From positions 1-64,000 of the forward strand of contig CAXQGL010000076.1 in NCBI GenBank assembly GCA_964223495.1: a DNA stretch of 64,000 nt, in the 5' to 3' direction. This document shows positions 17,853-26,225 of this stretch, piece after piece. The notes under the pieces are model-generated. The model saw only the letters and a list, made by a program, of their open reading frames with translations, ran no database searches and was not told the origin of the DNA. The DNA is from UBA8752 sp964223495 (lineage in GTDB: Bacteria; Bacteroidota; Bacteroidia; Flavobacteriales_D; Sanyastnellaceae). Within the stretch, counting starts at the first letter, position 1, and the number at the start of each line of letters is the position of its first letter. The translations under genes were made by a program, and so were the position numbers.

Positions 17853-19892
17853 ATGGGGCGTGAATACCACATCATGTCGTACCCGTGCGTCCCCCTCAGC
17901 AGTCTAGGCATCCGCTGCCTTCCCGTGGGCTTCCTCCTGCTCATCCTCAGCGTTTCAACCGGGTCCCATGCCCAGTTGTCGGGGAGTCCAAGCAACACTG
18001 GATCGGGGTCCGGCATCCACGCCGGGTGGCAGATGGGTCCGGCTGCATTGCATACTGAACGCAACCGCTCGTTCGGCGCCCATCACCTCGGCAATACGGG
18101 ATATGGACATGCATTGTCCGTCCAGTCCGCATGGAAAGGACCATGGGAGTTCGAGCTCAAGGCGAGCCGCTCCGTGGTGGTCACCGATGATGGTGCCATG
18201 CGGGGATGGCAAACCGAAATCCAATCCGGTGAATTCATGGTGAACTGGGTTTGGAAAGGTGCCGGAAACCGTCAGGACGCCAGAACGCGACAGGCGCGAA
18301 TCTCCAAGGGATTCCAACCCTTCATCGGATTGGGCATCGGCCATGTGGACCACCTGATGACACAGGACCTCGAAGACGCCTTCGGTCGCCCCTACCACCT
18401 GTGGTCGGATGGCACGCTGCGCAATGTCGCCGAGGATGGCGACCACGACGGCAGCGCGCTCATCCTGCGCCGCGATTACACCTATGAGAGCGAGATGTCC
18501 GCGCAATCGGGTGTCGCCACCAAGGGGCGCTCCGTGGCAATCCCCGCCCAGATGGGGGTCCGGCTCGATGTCTCCCCCCGAATCCGGACCCGTTTCGGCA
18601 TCGGTGGGTGGCTTGGATTGGACGATGGGGTGGACGGCCAATCCTCCGGTCGCATCCTGGCTGGTGATGCCCTTGCCACCGGCTTCTTCGGCATCGGCAT
18701 CCGCCTCGGCAAACTCGCGGCCAGGCCGGCACCAATGGCTCCGGTGCGCGGTGTCACCTCCGAGGATGCCGTGCTCCTTGCGGACATGGATACGGATGGC
18801 GACGGCGTCAGCAACTTGTACGACAAGTGTCCGGGCACACGCGGCATCAAAGTCGACGCCTTCGGTTGTCCCATCGACTCCGACGGCGATGGCTACGCCG
18901 ATCACCGGGACCTTGAGCCCTTCTCCCCGCACATCGATGTGGATGCGCATGGTATCGCCATCGATTCCGCGGCAACCGCCGGCGACCACAAGTCATTCGT
19001 CACGCCGAAATCCATGTGGGATGAGGTGCGTGGCCGTGTCACCTCCGATGAGCCCGCTCCCTTTACCCTGAAGGTCAGCAAGCCCAGTGACGGCTGGACC
19101 CTTGCCGAGCATCAGACGCTGTTGGCCTTCCGAAACCTGAAGGAGACCTCCACAGGCGTCGAGGTTGCCCTTGGCGAGGACCCACTGGAAGCAGGACAGG
19201 CCGCTCATGCCGTGCGGGAGGCCGGAATGGAGGCCGAGATCATCGCTGCGGAACACGCCGATGAGGCGGCATTGGAAGCGGTCCACGTCGATGCTCCGAT
19301 ACTGGAGCGGCACGGGAATTCGGTGACGCATTACCGCGTTCAGTTGGGCGCCTACAAGACGCCTGACCCATCCGCATTGGACGCTTTGTTCGAAGGGCTT
19401 GACGTCATCCGATTCAAGGGAGAGGACGGCATGACCCGGGTGGTATCCGGCGCCTTCGACCAACGGGAAGCCGCCGTGAAATTCAAGGTCCGCATGGTGA
19501 CGTTGGGCTTCACCGGTGCTTTCATCACATCGCATTTGCCGGGATCCACCGCGACCACCATCGTCGGGCCCGAAGCGACCACCACCGATGCACTGGAGCA
19601 GCAGCCCCAGTTCGATCGCAGCAAAATCGCATTCCGCATCCAGCTCGGCGCATTGAAAACACGCATGAGCGTAGAAGCCATGGACGGGTTGCTCGAGCTC
19701 GGTGAGGTCGAGCACCGCAGTGCCACGGGATGGCACCGTTATCTCCACGGCAAATTCACACAGGCCGAGACAGCACGGGAAGCCCTTTCGGGAATCCGTG
19801 CCGCAGGCTTCCCTGACGCCTTCATCGTCGGGGATGTCTCCGGACGCATCGTTCCTGTGGCCGAGGCTGAAATCCTGCTCAATCAGGATTGA
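17853..19892 (+). CDS. Outer-membrane beta-barrel-like protein with thrombospondin-3 and tandem SPOR repeats
   Basis: A 679-residue exported protein. A signal peptide ends near HAQ (about residue 41); the ATG at 17874 gives a shorter signal and is also possible. Residues about 45-300 have the alternating aromatic/polar pattern of a small outer-membrane barrel. Calcium-binding type-3 thrombospondin-like repeats follow (DTDGDGVSNLYDKCPG and DSDGDGYADHRDLEP, about 311-350). The C-terminal half holds two clear SPOR domains, starting YRVQLGAYKT (about 492) and FRIQLGALKT (about 592), and a third, degenerate SPOR-like unit near 404-470. SPOR domains bind denuded glycan strands, so this may tether the outer membrane to peptidoglycan, as OmpA does with a different domain (inference). 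Confidence 0.8.
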   Translation: MGREYHIMSYPCVPLSSLGIRCLPVGFLLLILSVSTGSHAQLSGSPSNTGSGSGIHAGWQMGPAALHTERNRSFGAHHLGNTGYGHALSVQSAWKGPWEFELKASRSVVVTDDGAMRGWQTEIQSGEFMVNWVWKGAGNRQDARTRQARISKGFQPFIGLGIGHVDHLMTQDLEDAFGRPYHLWSDGTLRNVAEDGDHDGSALILRRDYTYESEMSAQSGVATKGRSVAIPAQMGVRLDVSPRIRTRFGIGGWLGLDDGVDGQSSGRILAGDALATGFFGIGIRLGKLAARPAPMAPVRGVTSEDAVLLADMDTDGDGVSNLYDKCPGTRGIKVDAFGCPIDSDGDGYADHRDLEPFSPHIDVDAHGIAIDSAATAGDHKSFVTPKSMWDEVRGRVTSDEPAPFTLKVSKPSDGWTLAEHQTLLAFRNLKETSTGVEVALGEDPLEAGQAAHAVREAGMEAEIIAAEHADEAALEAVHVDAPILERHGNSVTHYRVQLGAYKTPDPSALDALFEGLDVIRFKGEDGMTRVVSGAFDQREAAVKFKVRMVTLGFTGAFITSHLPGSTATTIVGPEATTTDALEQQPQFDRSKIAFRIQLGALKTRMSVEAMDGLLELGEVEHRSATGWHRYLHGKFTQAETAREALSGIRAAGFPDAFIVGDVSGRIVPVAEAEILLNQD

Positions 19893-21474
19893 CCTCCACA
19901 GTCACGGCCAGCGCTTCCGCAACCCGCATCCCATCCATTGCGGCTGAAACGATGCCTCCCGCATAACCGGCGCCTTCCCCACACGGATAGAGCCCTGGAG
20001 CACCGGGCATGGCAAGGCTGTCCCGGTCCCTCAGCATCCTGACAGGACTGGATGTCCTGCTTTCCGGCGCCACCACGATGGCCTGCGGATGGATGTATCC
20101 GGGCATCTTCCGGTCGAAATCCCGTATGCCCTCAATGAGGCGGTCCACAATGAAGGCCGGAAGGGCCCGGGTCAAGTCCACCGGTGTCAATCCCGCGAGA
20201 TAACTGCAATCGGGCAATTCCCGCGAAGGCCTGCGTGCCACGAAATCAGTGAGCCGCTGTGCAGGGGCCTTCTGCCCTCCACCAGCAGCGGAATGGCATG
20301 CCCGTTCGACTGACCGCTGGAAGGCCAATCCACCGAGCACGCCCTCGAAACCGGCCTCCTCCCAGGCCTGTGCGTCCACCGTGGTGACGATGCCGCTGTT
20401 GGCCCAAGGGTTGTTCCTCCTCGAGGGACTCCATCCGTTGGTGACCACTTCACCATCCTCCGTCGCACACGGTGCAATGACCCCTCCCGGGCACATGCAG
20501 AATGAGAACACACCTCCGCCCTCAGTCTGGGTCACCAGCGAATACGCCGCAGGAGGCAATCCCAATGAATCCGCTCCTTCATCCTGCTTCAACCTGTACT
20601 GTCGGGCGTCGATCCAGTCTTGCGGGTGCTCGATGCGTACGCCCATGGCGAACGGCTTCCCCTCCAGCGCCAATCCAGCAGACTCCATCCATTCGAATAC
20701 GTCGCGGGCGCCATGGCCCGTAGCGAGCACCACGGCCTCCGCTTCCAAATGCCCATCCAACAAGCGGACGCCGGTCACCCGACCATCTGATTCCTGCATG
20801 ACGCCCACCACCCGCTGCCCGAACCTGACTTCACCTCCACATGCCACGATCCTCTCCCGCATCGCGGAAATGATGGCGGGCAACTTGTTCGTTCCGATGT
20901 GCGGGTGGGTATCGACGAGAATGTCTGGGTCGGCCCCGTGTTCCACGAACCAGCCGAGGACCTTGCGCCATCCTCCGCGCTTCTTGGAACGTGTATACAG
21001 CTTGCCATCGGAATAAGTCCCGGCCCCTCCTTCACCGAAACAATAATTCGAATCGGGATCGACACGGCCTTCCCGGATGAGTTTGACGAGATCACGTCTC
21101 CGCTCCCGCACGGGTTGACCGCGCTCCAGCACCACAGGCCGTATACCGAGTTCGACCAACCGCAGGGCGCAGTAGAGTCCTGCGGGTCCCGCACCCACGA
21201 TGACGGCCGAAGGGGCTTTGGAAACGTCGCGCCAGCGGCCGCATTCAACAGGAATGGAATCGACGTCCAGGCCCACCACCATTTCCATCATGGCCGGACG
21301 GCGGCGTGCATCAAGGCTGCGCTTCAGGACGGTGAAAGTGTGATACTCGGCGCCTTGACGGCCCAGGGCATTCCGAATGGCAGCATCATCCCGGGCGTGC
21401 TCGGGGTCCAATCGGACCAAGACCTTCCTGGGGGTTTCGGACCCTTGGACATCGTCTTCCGGTGCACTGTTCAT
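19879..21474 (-). CDS. Uncharacterised NAD(P)/FAD-dependent dehydrogenase (COG2509 type)
   Basis: A 531-residue flavoprotein of a widespread but poorly characterised family. A domain of about 100 residues precedes the FAD motif IVGAGPAGLYCALRLVELG. Family signatures are ERGQPVRERRRDL, FGEGGAGTYSDGKLYTR, HIGTNKLP and, near the C-terminus, LYPCGEGAGYAGGIVSAAMDG. The ATG at 21474 is eight bases after a TATTTTGC promoter-like box; longer in-frame sequence runs into the divergent gene's promoter. The reaction is unknown. Its 3' end overlaps the SPOR protein gene by 14 bases, tail to tail. Confidence 0.9.
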   Translation of the reverse strand: MNSAPEDDVQGSETPRKVLVRLDPEHARDDAAIRNALGRQGAEYHTFTVLKRSLDARRRPAMMEMVVGLDVDSIPVECGRWRDVSKAPSAVIVGAGPAGLYCALRLVELGIRPVVLERGQPVRERRRDLVKLIREGRVDPDSNYCFGEGGAGTYSDGKLYTRSKKRGGWRKVLGWFVEHGADPDILVDTHPHIGTNKLPAIISAMRERIVACGGEVRFGQRVVGVMQESDGRVTGVRLLDGHLEAEAVVLATGHGARDVFEWMESAGLALEGKPFAMGVRIEHPQDWIDARQYRLKQDEGADSLGLPPAAYSLVTQTEGGGVFSFCMCPGGVIAPCATEDGEVVTNGWSPSRRNNPWANSGIVTTVDAQAWEEAGFEGVLGGLAFQRSVERACHSAAGGGQKAPAQRLTDFVARRPSRELPDCSYLAGLTPVDLTRALPAFIVDRLIEGIRDFDRKMPGYIHPQAIVVAPESRTSSPVRMLRDRDSLAMPGAPGLYPCGEGAGYAGGIVSAAMDGMRVAEALAVTVEVNPD

Positions 21475-21482
21475 TTCCACGG

Positions 21483-21490
21483 GCAAAATA
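21483..21490 (-). promoter_or_regulatory. Candidate -7 box for the COG2509 flavoprotein gene
   Basis: On the minus strand this reads TATTTTGC, eight bases before the ATG at 21474. It is paired with the opposite-facing box at 21528-21535 inside the 66-base divergent spacer. Confidence 0.5.
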
Positions 21491-21527
21491 CGCCGATACC
21501 CCAGGGACAATCGGAGGACGCCACAGC

Positions 21528-21535
21528 TAGCTTTG
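21528..21535 (+). promoter_or_regulatory. -7 box for the fused E1 dehydrogenase gene
   Basis: TAGCTTTG is an exact match to the Bacteroidota consensus TAnnTTTG, five bases before the ATG at 21541. It supports that start over upstream in-frame codons, which would run antisense through the neighbouring flavoprotein gene. It implies a nearly leaderless mRNA. Confidence 0.6.
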
Positions 21536-21540
21536 GGGAA

Positions 21541-23559
21541 ATGGCTTCGAAGAAGGTTCCCGCCCTGCGCATCCAGGGCCGCGGTGTCGCACCTACGGTG
21601 ATGCTCGAGCTGCTCGACCACCTGCTCCTTCCCCGGTTGATCGAGGAGAAAATGTTGAGTCTGCTGAGGCAGGGCCGCATCAGTAAGTGGTTTTCCGGCA
21701 TGGGACAGGAAGCCATTTCAGTCGGTTGTGCGGCTGCATTGCACGCAGACGAGTTCATTCTGCCGATGCACCGGAATCTCGGGGTGTTCACCACCCGCGG
21801 CATTGACCTCACCAAACTGTTCGCCCAGTTCCAGGGCAAGGCTTCGGGTTTCACTCAAGGCCATGACCGGAGTTTCCATTTCGGCACCATGGAGCATCAC
21901 ATCGTGGGCATGATCAGCCACCTGGGCCCTCAGTTGGGCATCGCCGACGGCATCGCCCTTGCTTCCAAGAACCGCAAACAGGGCAAGGCGACGCTTGTCT
22001 TCACCGGTGATGGTGCCACCAGCGAAGGGGACTTTCACGAAGCGCTCAATGTGGCCAGTGTCTGGCAACTCCCCGTGATCTTCTGCGTCGAGAGCAACCA
22101 TTGGGGGCTGTCCACGCCGAGCGCTCAGCAATTCAGATGCGCCCAGTTCATCGACAAGGCCATCGGATACGGCATTCCCGAGCAGGATGCCATCCGCGTG
22201 GATGGCAACGATGTGCTCGCCGTTTATGAAGCTGTGGGCAAGGCGGCGGCGTCCATCCGGGAGCAGCCCAGGCCCGTCCTGCTCGAATTCGACACGTTCC
22301 GGCGCCGGGGGCACGAGGAGGCCAGCGGCACCAAGTATTACCCCGAGGGCCTGATCGAGGCTTGGGAAGCGAGGGATCCCGTCGATGCATACATCGCCTT
22401 CCTCGAGCAGGAAGGACACGTGGACGCATCCTACGTGGAAGGCCGGAAGGAGGCACTCAAGAAGAGGATTGCCTCCGCCCTCAAGGAGGCTGAAGCCGAA
22501 CCCGAGGTTGTCGCCGATGCTGCGCACGAGGTCGAGCGACTTTTCCGTCAAGAAGAACCTGAGGTACGCCCCCGCTCGGAAGCCACCGAGGACAAGCGAT
22601 TCATAGATGCGGTTTCGGAAGGATTGGCACAGGCCATGGAGCGTCACGACAATCTCGTCCTGATGGGACAGGACATCGGTGCTTATGGCGGCGTATTCAA
22701 GGTGACCGATGGCTTCGTGGACCGATTCGGAGAAGACCGCGTGCGCAATACGCCCCTCTGTGAAAGTGCCATCGTCGGGACGGGACTGGGACTCTCCATC
22801 GCCGGAATGAAAGCCATGGTCGAAATGCAATTCGCAGATTTCGTGACTTGCGGTTTCAATCAGATTGTCAACAACCTCGCCAAGCTCCATTGGCGTTGGG
22901 GTCAGAATGCCGATGTGGTCGTCCGGATGCCCACGGGCGCAGGCGTGGCGGCAGGCCCCTTCCACAGTCAATCCAACGAGGCTTGGTTCTTCCACGTTCC
23001 CGGACTCCGCATTGCCTACCCCGCATTTCCGGACGATGCCAAGGGGCTGCTCGCTTCCGCATTCGACACCGTCAATCCGGTGCTCTTCTTCGAGCACAAG
23101 GCGTTGTACCGAAGCCTGAGTGGCGCCGTTCCCACCAATGACTACAGCATACCCTTCGGTCAAGCCCGGCTCATCGGGACACCGCAGGATGCCGTCATCA
23201 TCACGTACGGCATGGGGGTCCACTGGGCACTCGAAGAGGCGAAGCGCTGCAGGAATGCTGGCCTCGGCGAAATTGGCGTCGTAGACCTGCGCACCCTGGC
23301 GCCCATTGACTGGGATACCGTTTTTGAAGCGGCGCAGCAGGCCGGGAGGGTCCTGGTCCTTCATGAGGACAACCTGACAGGTGGCATCGGTGCGGAGTTG
23401 GCGGCCCGGATACAGTCGGCCTGCTTCATGCACCTCGACGCCCCTGTGGAACGTGTGGCCTCGCTCGATACGCCCGTGCCCTTTGCTCCGAACCTGGAGG
23501 CGGAATATCTGCCGGGTGAACGCCTGCCCAAGGCATTGGATGCGCTCCTCGCCTTCTGA
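21541..23559 (+). CDS. 2-oxoacid dehydrogenase E1, fused alpha and beta subunits (branched-chain type)
   Basis: A 672-residue TPP-dependent enzyme that decarboxylates 2-oxoacids, probably those from Leu, Ile and Val, and passes the acyl group to a lipoyl E2. The alpha half (about 1-335) has the TPP motif GDGATSEGDF at 156-165, closed by an Asn about 30 residues on (ESNHWG). The beta half (from about 350) has LMGQDIGAYGGVFKVT, TPLCESAIVGTGLGLS with the catalytic Glu, and DLRTLAPIDWDT. A linker rich in Glu and Ala joins them. Fused E1 chains are usual in Bacteroidota. No E2 or E3 gene is adjacent. The ATG is fixed by a consensus -7 box. Confidence 0.95.
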   Translation: MASKKVPALRIQGRGVAPTVMLELLDHLLLPRLIEEKMLSLLRQGRISKWFSGMGQEAISVGCAAALHADEFILPMHRNLGVFTTRGIDLTKLFAQFQGKASGFTQGHDRSFHFGTMEHHIVGMISHLGPQLGIADGIALASKNRKQGKATLVFTGDGATSEGDFHEALNVASVWQLPVIFCVESNHWGLSTPSAQQFRCAQFIDKAIGYGIPEQDAIRVDGNDVLAVYEAVGKAAASIREQPRPVLLEFDTFRRRGHEEASGTKYYPEGLIEAWEARDPVDAYIAFLEQEGHVDASYVEGRKEALKKRIASALKEAEAEPEVVADAAHEVERLFRQEEPEVRPRSEATEDKRFIDAVSEGLAQAMERHDNLVLMGQDIGAYGGVFKVTDGFVDRFGEDRVRNTPLCESAIVGTGLGLSIAGMKAMVEMQFADFVTCGFNQIVNNLAKLHWRWGQNADVVVRMPTGAGVAAGPFHSQSNEAWFFHVPGLRIAYPAFPDDAKGLLASAFDTVNPVLFFEHKALYRSLSGAVPTNDYSIPFGQARLIGTPQDAVIITYGMGVHWALEEAKRCRNAGLGEIGVVDLRTLAPIDWDTVFEAAQQAGRVLVLHEDNLTGGIGAELAARIQSACFMHLDAPVERVASLDTPVPFAPNLEAEYLPGERLPKALDALLAF

Positions 23560-23612
23560 GCAGTTCTTTTCCACAGAAGGCCCACACTGCCGGATTGAAC
23601 CTGACACCGGAT

Positions 23613-23620
23613 TAAATTCC
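23613..23620 (+). promoter_or_regulatory. Candidate -7 box before the small gene at 23625
   Basis: TAAATTCC ends four bases before the ATG at 23625. A TTG 15 bases upstream could be a -33 element, though the spacing is shorter than usual. A direct repeat CCGGATT occurs twice in this 65-base gap. Confidence 0.45.
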
Positions 23621-23624
23621 GATC

Positions 23625-23972
23625 ATGCGGAATGGTGAAACCGAACGGGCCATCAGGGTCTTGCTGCTCGATGTGCTCGAGCAATGCGCCCGCCACATGG
23701 ATGCCGCCCCCCACAATGGGGCCCAATTCAAGCCCATCGCCCACGCAGTGCATGCAGCCTTGGAGGACTTCGAGCGCCAATTCCTGAAGCGGCCCGAGCT
23801 CATCGATTCCGAGCAGGCCCTTCGCATGGTCTCCCGCGCACAGGAAATGTCACTCGAGTGGCTGCATACCATGCAGGAAATCAGACGTGAGCCCCTGCTC
23901 ACCGACCACCTCGAAACGTGGCCCAATACAGGCGTGCCCACCGGCACCCGGATTCCCGGATTGCAGCCCTGA
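23625..23972 (+). CDS. Small hypothetical protein
   Basis: A 115-residue protein, not recognised. It is predicted mostly helical (long amphipathic stretches such as RAIRVLLLDVLEQCARHMD and FERQFLKRPELIDSEQALRM) with a proline/glycine-rich tail, and has no signal peptide or membrane segment. Support for a real gene comes from a promoter-like box four bases before the ATG, a compositional pattern like the neighbours and a snug fit between flanking genes. It is convergent with the next gene, 31 bases away. Confidence 0.6.
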   Translation: MRNGETERAIRVLLLDVLEQCARHMDAAPHNGAQFKPIAHAVHAALEDFERQFLKRPELIDSEQALRMVSRAQEMSLEWLHTMQEIRREPLLTDHLETWPNTGVPTGTRIPGLQP

Positions 23973-24003
23973 GCCGCAAGGGTGCAGGCATCGTGCGCCG
24001 CGC

Positions 24004-24546
24004 TCAGCGGCGGCGCAGCACTTGTTGAGGATTCTTGATCGCCTGCTCGATGGTCCTGATGTCCGCTTTGAGCATGCCCTTCTTGTCCAGACGCTTCGCC
24101 TGTGCAATGAGGGCCTTGGCCTCTTTCGTCCTCCGCTTTGAACTCTGGATTGCCGCCAAATTGAGCATCACGGCCGCCTTTTCCTCATCCCGCTTCAAGC
24201 CCACATCAAGGGCGGTCCTGAAGGCCTTCTCCGCTTCGGTCAGACTCGACTCCAACAGCAGATTTCCCTGCAGGAACCAATACTGTCCGCGGTTTCCGGG
24301 CCAGAGGTGCTTGGGATTGATTCCAGCCAATACCTCCCGGGCCTTGTCCAATTTCTGCTGCTGTATCCTGAATGCCACCACGATCATCCTCACACTGCGC
24401 AGCGCGGTCAGAACGAAAAGGGTGGACAGCATCACCATCCCGATTCCGGAGCCCGTATATCCCGACATGAAGAGCTGCACGGCATAGGCTGCAGCACCTG
24501 CGGCTAGGGCGAACTTGAGAATACGGGAGTCGAAGGGAATGCGCAT
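24004..24546 (-). CDS. Hypothetical inner-membrane protein with TPR-like cytoplasmic tail
   Basis: A 180-residue protein. Two hydrophobic helices near the N-terminus (about 10-28 and 33-57) are followed by a soluble helical region resembling two to three TPR hairpins (for example GQYWFLQGNLLLESSLTEAE and DVGLKRDEEKAAVMLNLAAI) and a basic C-terminus. Function unknown; such proteins often act as scaffolds. The start is supported by a TAGTTTCG box about 37 bases upstream on the minus strand. Confidence 0.75.
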   Translation of the reverse strand: MRIPFDSRILKFALAAGAAAYAVQLFMSGYTGSGIGMVMLSTLFVLTALRSVRMIVVAFRIQQQKLDKAREVLAGINPKHLWPGNRGQYWFLQGNLLLESSLTEAEKAFRTALDVGLKRDEEKAAVMLNLAAIQSSKRRTKEAKALIAQAKRLDKKGMLKADIRTIEQAIKNPQQVLRRR

Positions 24547-24583
24547 GTCGATTTGAATCCGTTTGGCAGCTGAAGACCGGTCG

Positions 24584-24591
24584 CGAAACTA
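24584..24591 (-). promoter_or_regulatory. Candidate -7 box for the TPR membrane protein
   Basis: Reads TAGTTTCG on the minus strand, 37 bases before the ATG at 24546. It faces away from the plus-strand box at 24615-24622 in the same divergent spacer. Confidence 0.45.
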
Positions 24592-24614
24592 ACGTGCCTG
24601 CAGCTTAGATGGCC

Positions 24615-24622
24615 TACATTCG
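24615..24622 (+). promoter_or_regulatory. Candidate -7 box for the TnpR-like/miaA/mutS2 operon
   Basis: TACATTCG lies 20 bases before the ATG at 24643 and matches the TAnnTTYG pattern. It would drive the three overlapping genes from 24643 to 28347. Confidence 0.5.
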
Positions 24623-24642
24623 CTCAACGCACCGGTTCCACC

Positions 24643-25224
24643 ATGAATCTCATCCGTTTCCGCGTGATCATCGACATCGAAGAGGACGTCTTTCGCGACA
24701 TCCTCATCGACCGTGCATCCCCGCTCGAGGACCTGCACCGCGGCATCCTGGCCGCCTTTGATTTTGGTGAGGGTGAAATGGCTTCGTTCTTCCAATCCGA
24801 CGAGGACTGGGGACGGGGTCGCGAGGTCCCCCTCATGGACATGGGCATGGACGACGCGGGCAACCCCTACCCTTCCATGCGCTCCGTTCCTGTGGGAGAG
24901 ATGGTGGAGGTGGCCAACGACCGGATGGTCTATGTGTATGACTTCTTGAGGATGTGGTGCTTCTACGTTGAGGTCATCGCCGTGGAGCAGGGTGAAAAGC
25001 CGGAATATCCGCTGCTGGCCCACGAATTCGGTGCTGCCCCCGACCAGTTCTCCAAGGAAGTGGACCTGATGGACGGTCTGGATGATGCCGCCGAGGAAGG
25101 GGACGATGCGCCCTACAGGACCGGTGATCCGGAATTGGACGCCTATCTCGAGGATGGAGATGAGGACGGTGGCGACGGCCCCAGCTTCACCTCCTTGGAC
25201 GACCTGGACGAAGCTGCGTATTGA
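24643..25224 (+). CDS. Plasmid pRiA4b ORF-3-like / IS1096 TnpR-passenger family protein
   Basis: A 193-residue protein of the PF07929-type family, named after passenger genes of plasmids and IS1096 but widely chromosomal in Bacteroidota. Typical features are the N-terminal beta strand FRVIIDIEEDVFRDILID, then LEDLHRGILAAFDF and MVYVYDFLRMWCFYVEV. The C-terminus is strongly acidic (DLDEAAY at the end) and low in complexity. Function is unknown; no transposase or inverted repeats surround it, so it is a resident gene rather than a mobile element. Its stop overlaps the miaA start by four bases (TTGA). Confidence 0.88.
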   Translation: MNLIRFRVIIDIEEDVFRDILIDRASPLEDLHRGILAAFDFGEGEMASFFQSDEDWGRGREVPLMDMGMDDAGNPYPSMRSVPVGEMVEVANDRMVYVYDFLRMWCFYVEVIAVEQGEKPEYPLLAHEFGAAPDQFSKEVDLMDGLDDAAEEGDDAPYRTGDPELDAYLEDGDEDGGDGPSFTSLDDLDEAAY

Positions 25225-26225
25225 CCCCGTCCACAAAGCACATCAAGCCACGGGGCGATGGGCCCTTGCTGATTTCCATCGTAGGACCCACCGACGTTGG
25301 GAAGACCGGATTGGCCATCGCACTGGCCCAGACTTTCGGTGCGGAAATCGTCTCTGCGGACAGCCGCCAATTCTATCGGGGCATCCCCATCGGTACTGCC
25401 CAGCCAACCGTCGAGGAGCGGGCCCGGGCCCCTCACCATTTCGTCGATTTCCTCTCCCTGGAACAGGAATACAGCTCGGGACGGTTTGCAGCCGATGCCG
25501 TTCCGTGGATTGAGGAGTACTTCCGTCTTCGCACTGACAGTGAACGCTCCCCCGTCTGCATCCTTGTCGGCGGCAGCGGTCTCTACACGCAGGCCGTGCA
25601 GGATGGTCTCGATGACATTCCCTCCAACCCTGCCGTGCGGGCTGAACTGAACGCCCTTCATGCATCCGCGGGGCTCGGCCCTCTGCTGGATGAATTGGAA
25701 AAGCGCGACCCGGACCACAGGGCCATCGTCGACCCTTCAAACCCCCATCGCGTCATCCGCGCACTCGAGGTCTGTAGGGTTTCCGGTCGGACCTACACCA
25801 GCTTCAGACAGCAGCAGGTCGATTTGCGCAGGGTCCACCCCGGTGGCTGGTCGCGAAGCCGAATCCGGGATTGGGACACGCTGACACTTGGCCTCAACGG
25901 GCCCAGAAACTGGCTGCACGACAGGATCAACCGCAGAACGACGGCCATGATCGAAGCCGGTTGGGTTGAGGAAGCCAAGTCCGTCCTTCACCTCAAAGAA
26001 GCCAATGCGCTCCGAACAGTGGGATACCCGCAGCTGTTCGATGTCCTGGAAGGTCACATGGAATTGGACGACGCCATCCTCAGGATTCAGGAAGCCACGC
26101 GACAGTTTGCCCGAAGGCAGCTCACGTGGTTCCATCGCCAGTCCGGCGTACACTGGGTGGATGCGCGATATCCCGACCGGGCGGTCGGGCTTGTCCTGGA
26201 CTTCATGCAGCACGGTCATGTCTGA
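25221..26225 (+). CDS. miaA: tRNA dimethylallyltransferase
   Basis: Adds the dimethylallyl group to N6 of adenosine 37 in tRNAs that read UNN codons. The 334-residue protein has the P-loop GPTDVGKT (residues 22-29; most relatives have A where this has D), ADSRQFYRGIPIGTAQPT for substrate binding, VGGSGLYTQA, and DPSNPHRVIRALEV. No ATG lies upstream of the P-loop, so translation probably begins at the TTG at 25221, coupled to the preceding gene through a TTGA overlap. The 3' end overlaps mutS2 by eight bases. Confidence 0.95.
   Translation: MTPSTKHIKPRGDGPLLISIVGPTDVGKTGLAIALAQTFGAEIVSADSRQFYRGIPIGTAQPTVEERARAPHHFVDFLSLEQEYSSGRFAADAVPWIEEYFRLRTDSERSPVCILVGGSGLYTQAVQDGLDDIPSNPAVRAELNALHASAGLGPLLDELEKRDPDHRAIVDPSNPHRVIRALEVCRVSGRTYTSFRQQQVDLRRVHPGGWSRSRIRDWDTLTLGLNGPRNWLHDRINRRTTAMIEAGWVEEAKSVLHLKEANALRTVGYPQLFDVLEGHMELDDAILRIQEATRQFARRQLTWFHRQSGVHWVDARYPDRAVGLVLDFMQHGHV

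Noticed and set aside
24643..25224. IS1096/plasmid-like gene as sign of a mobile element
   Set aside because: No transposase, inverted repeats or target duplication surround it, and it is coupled to miaA in a housekeeping operon.
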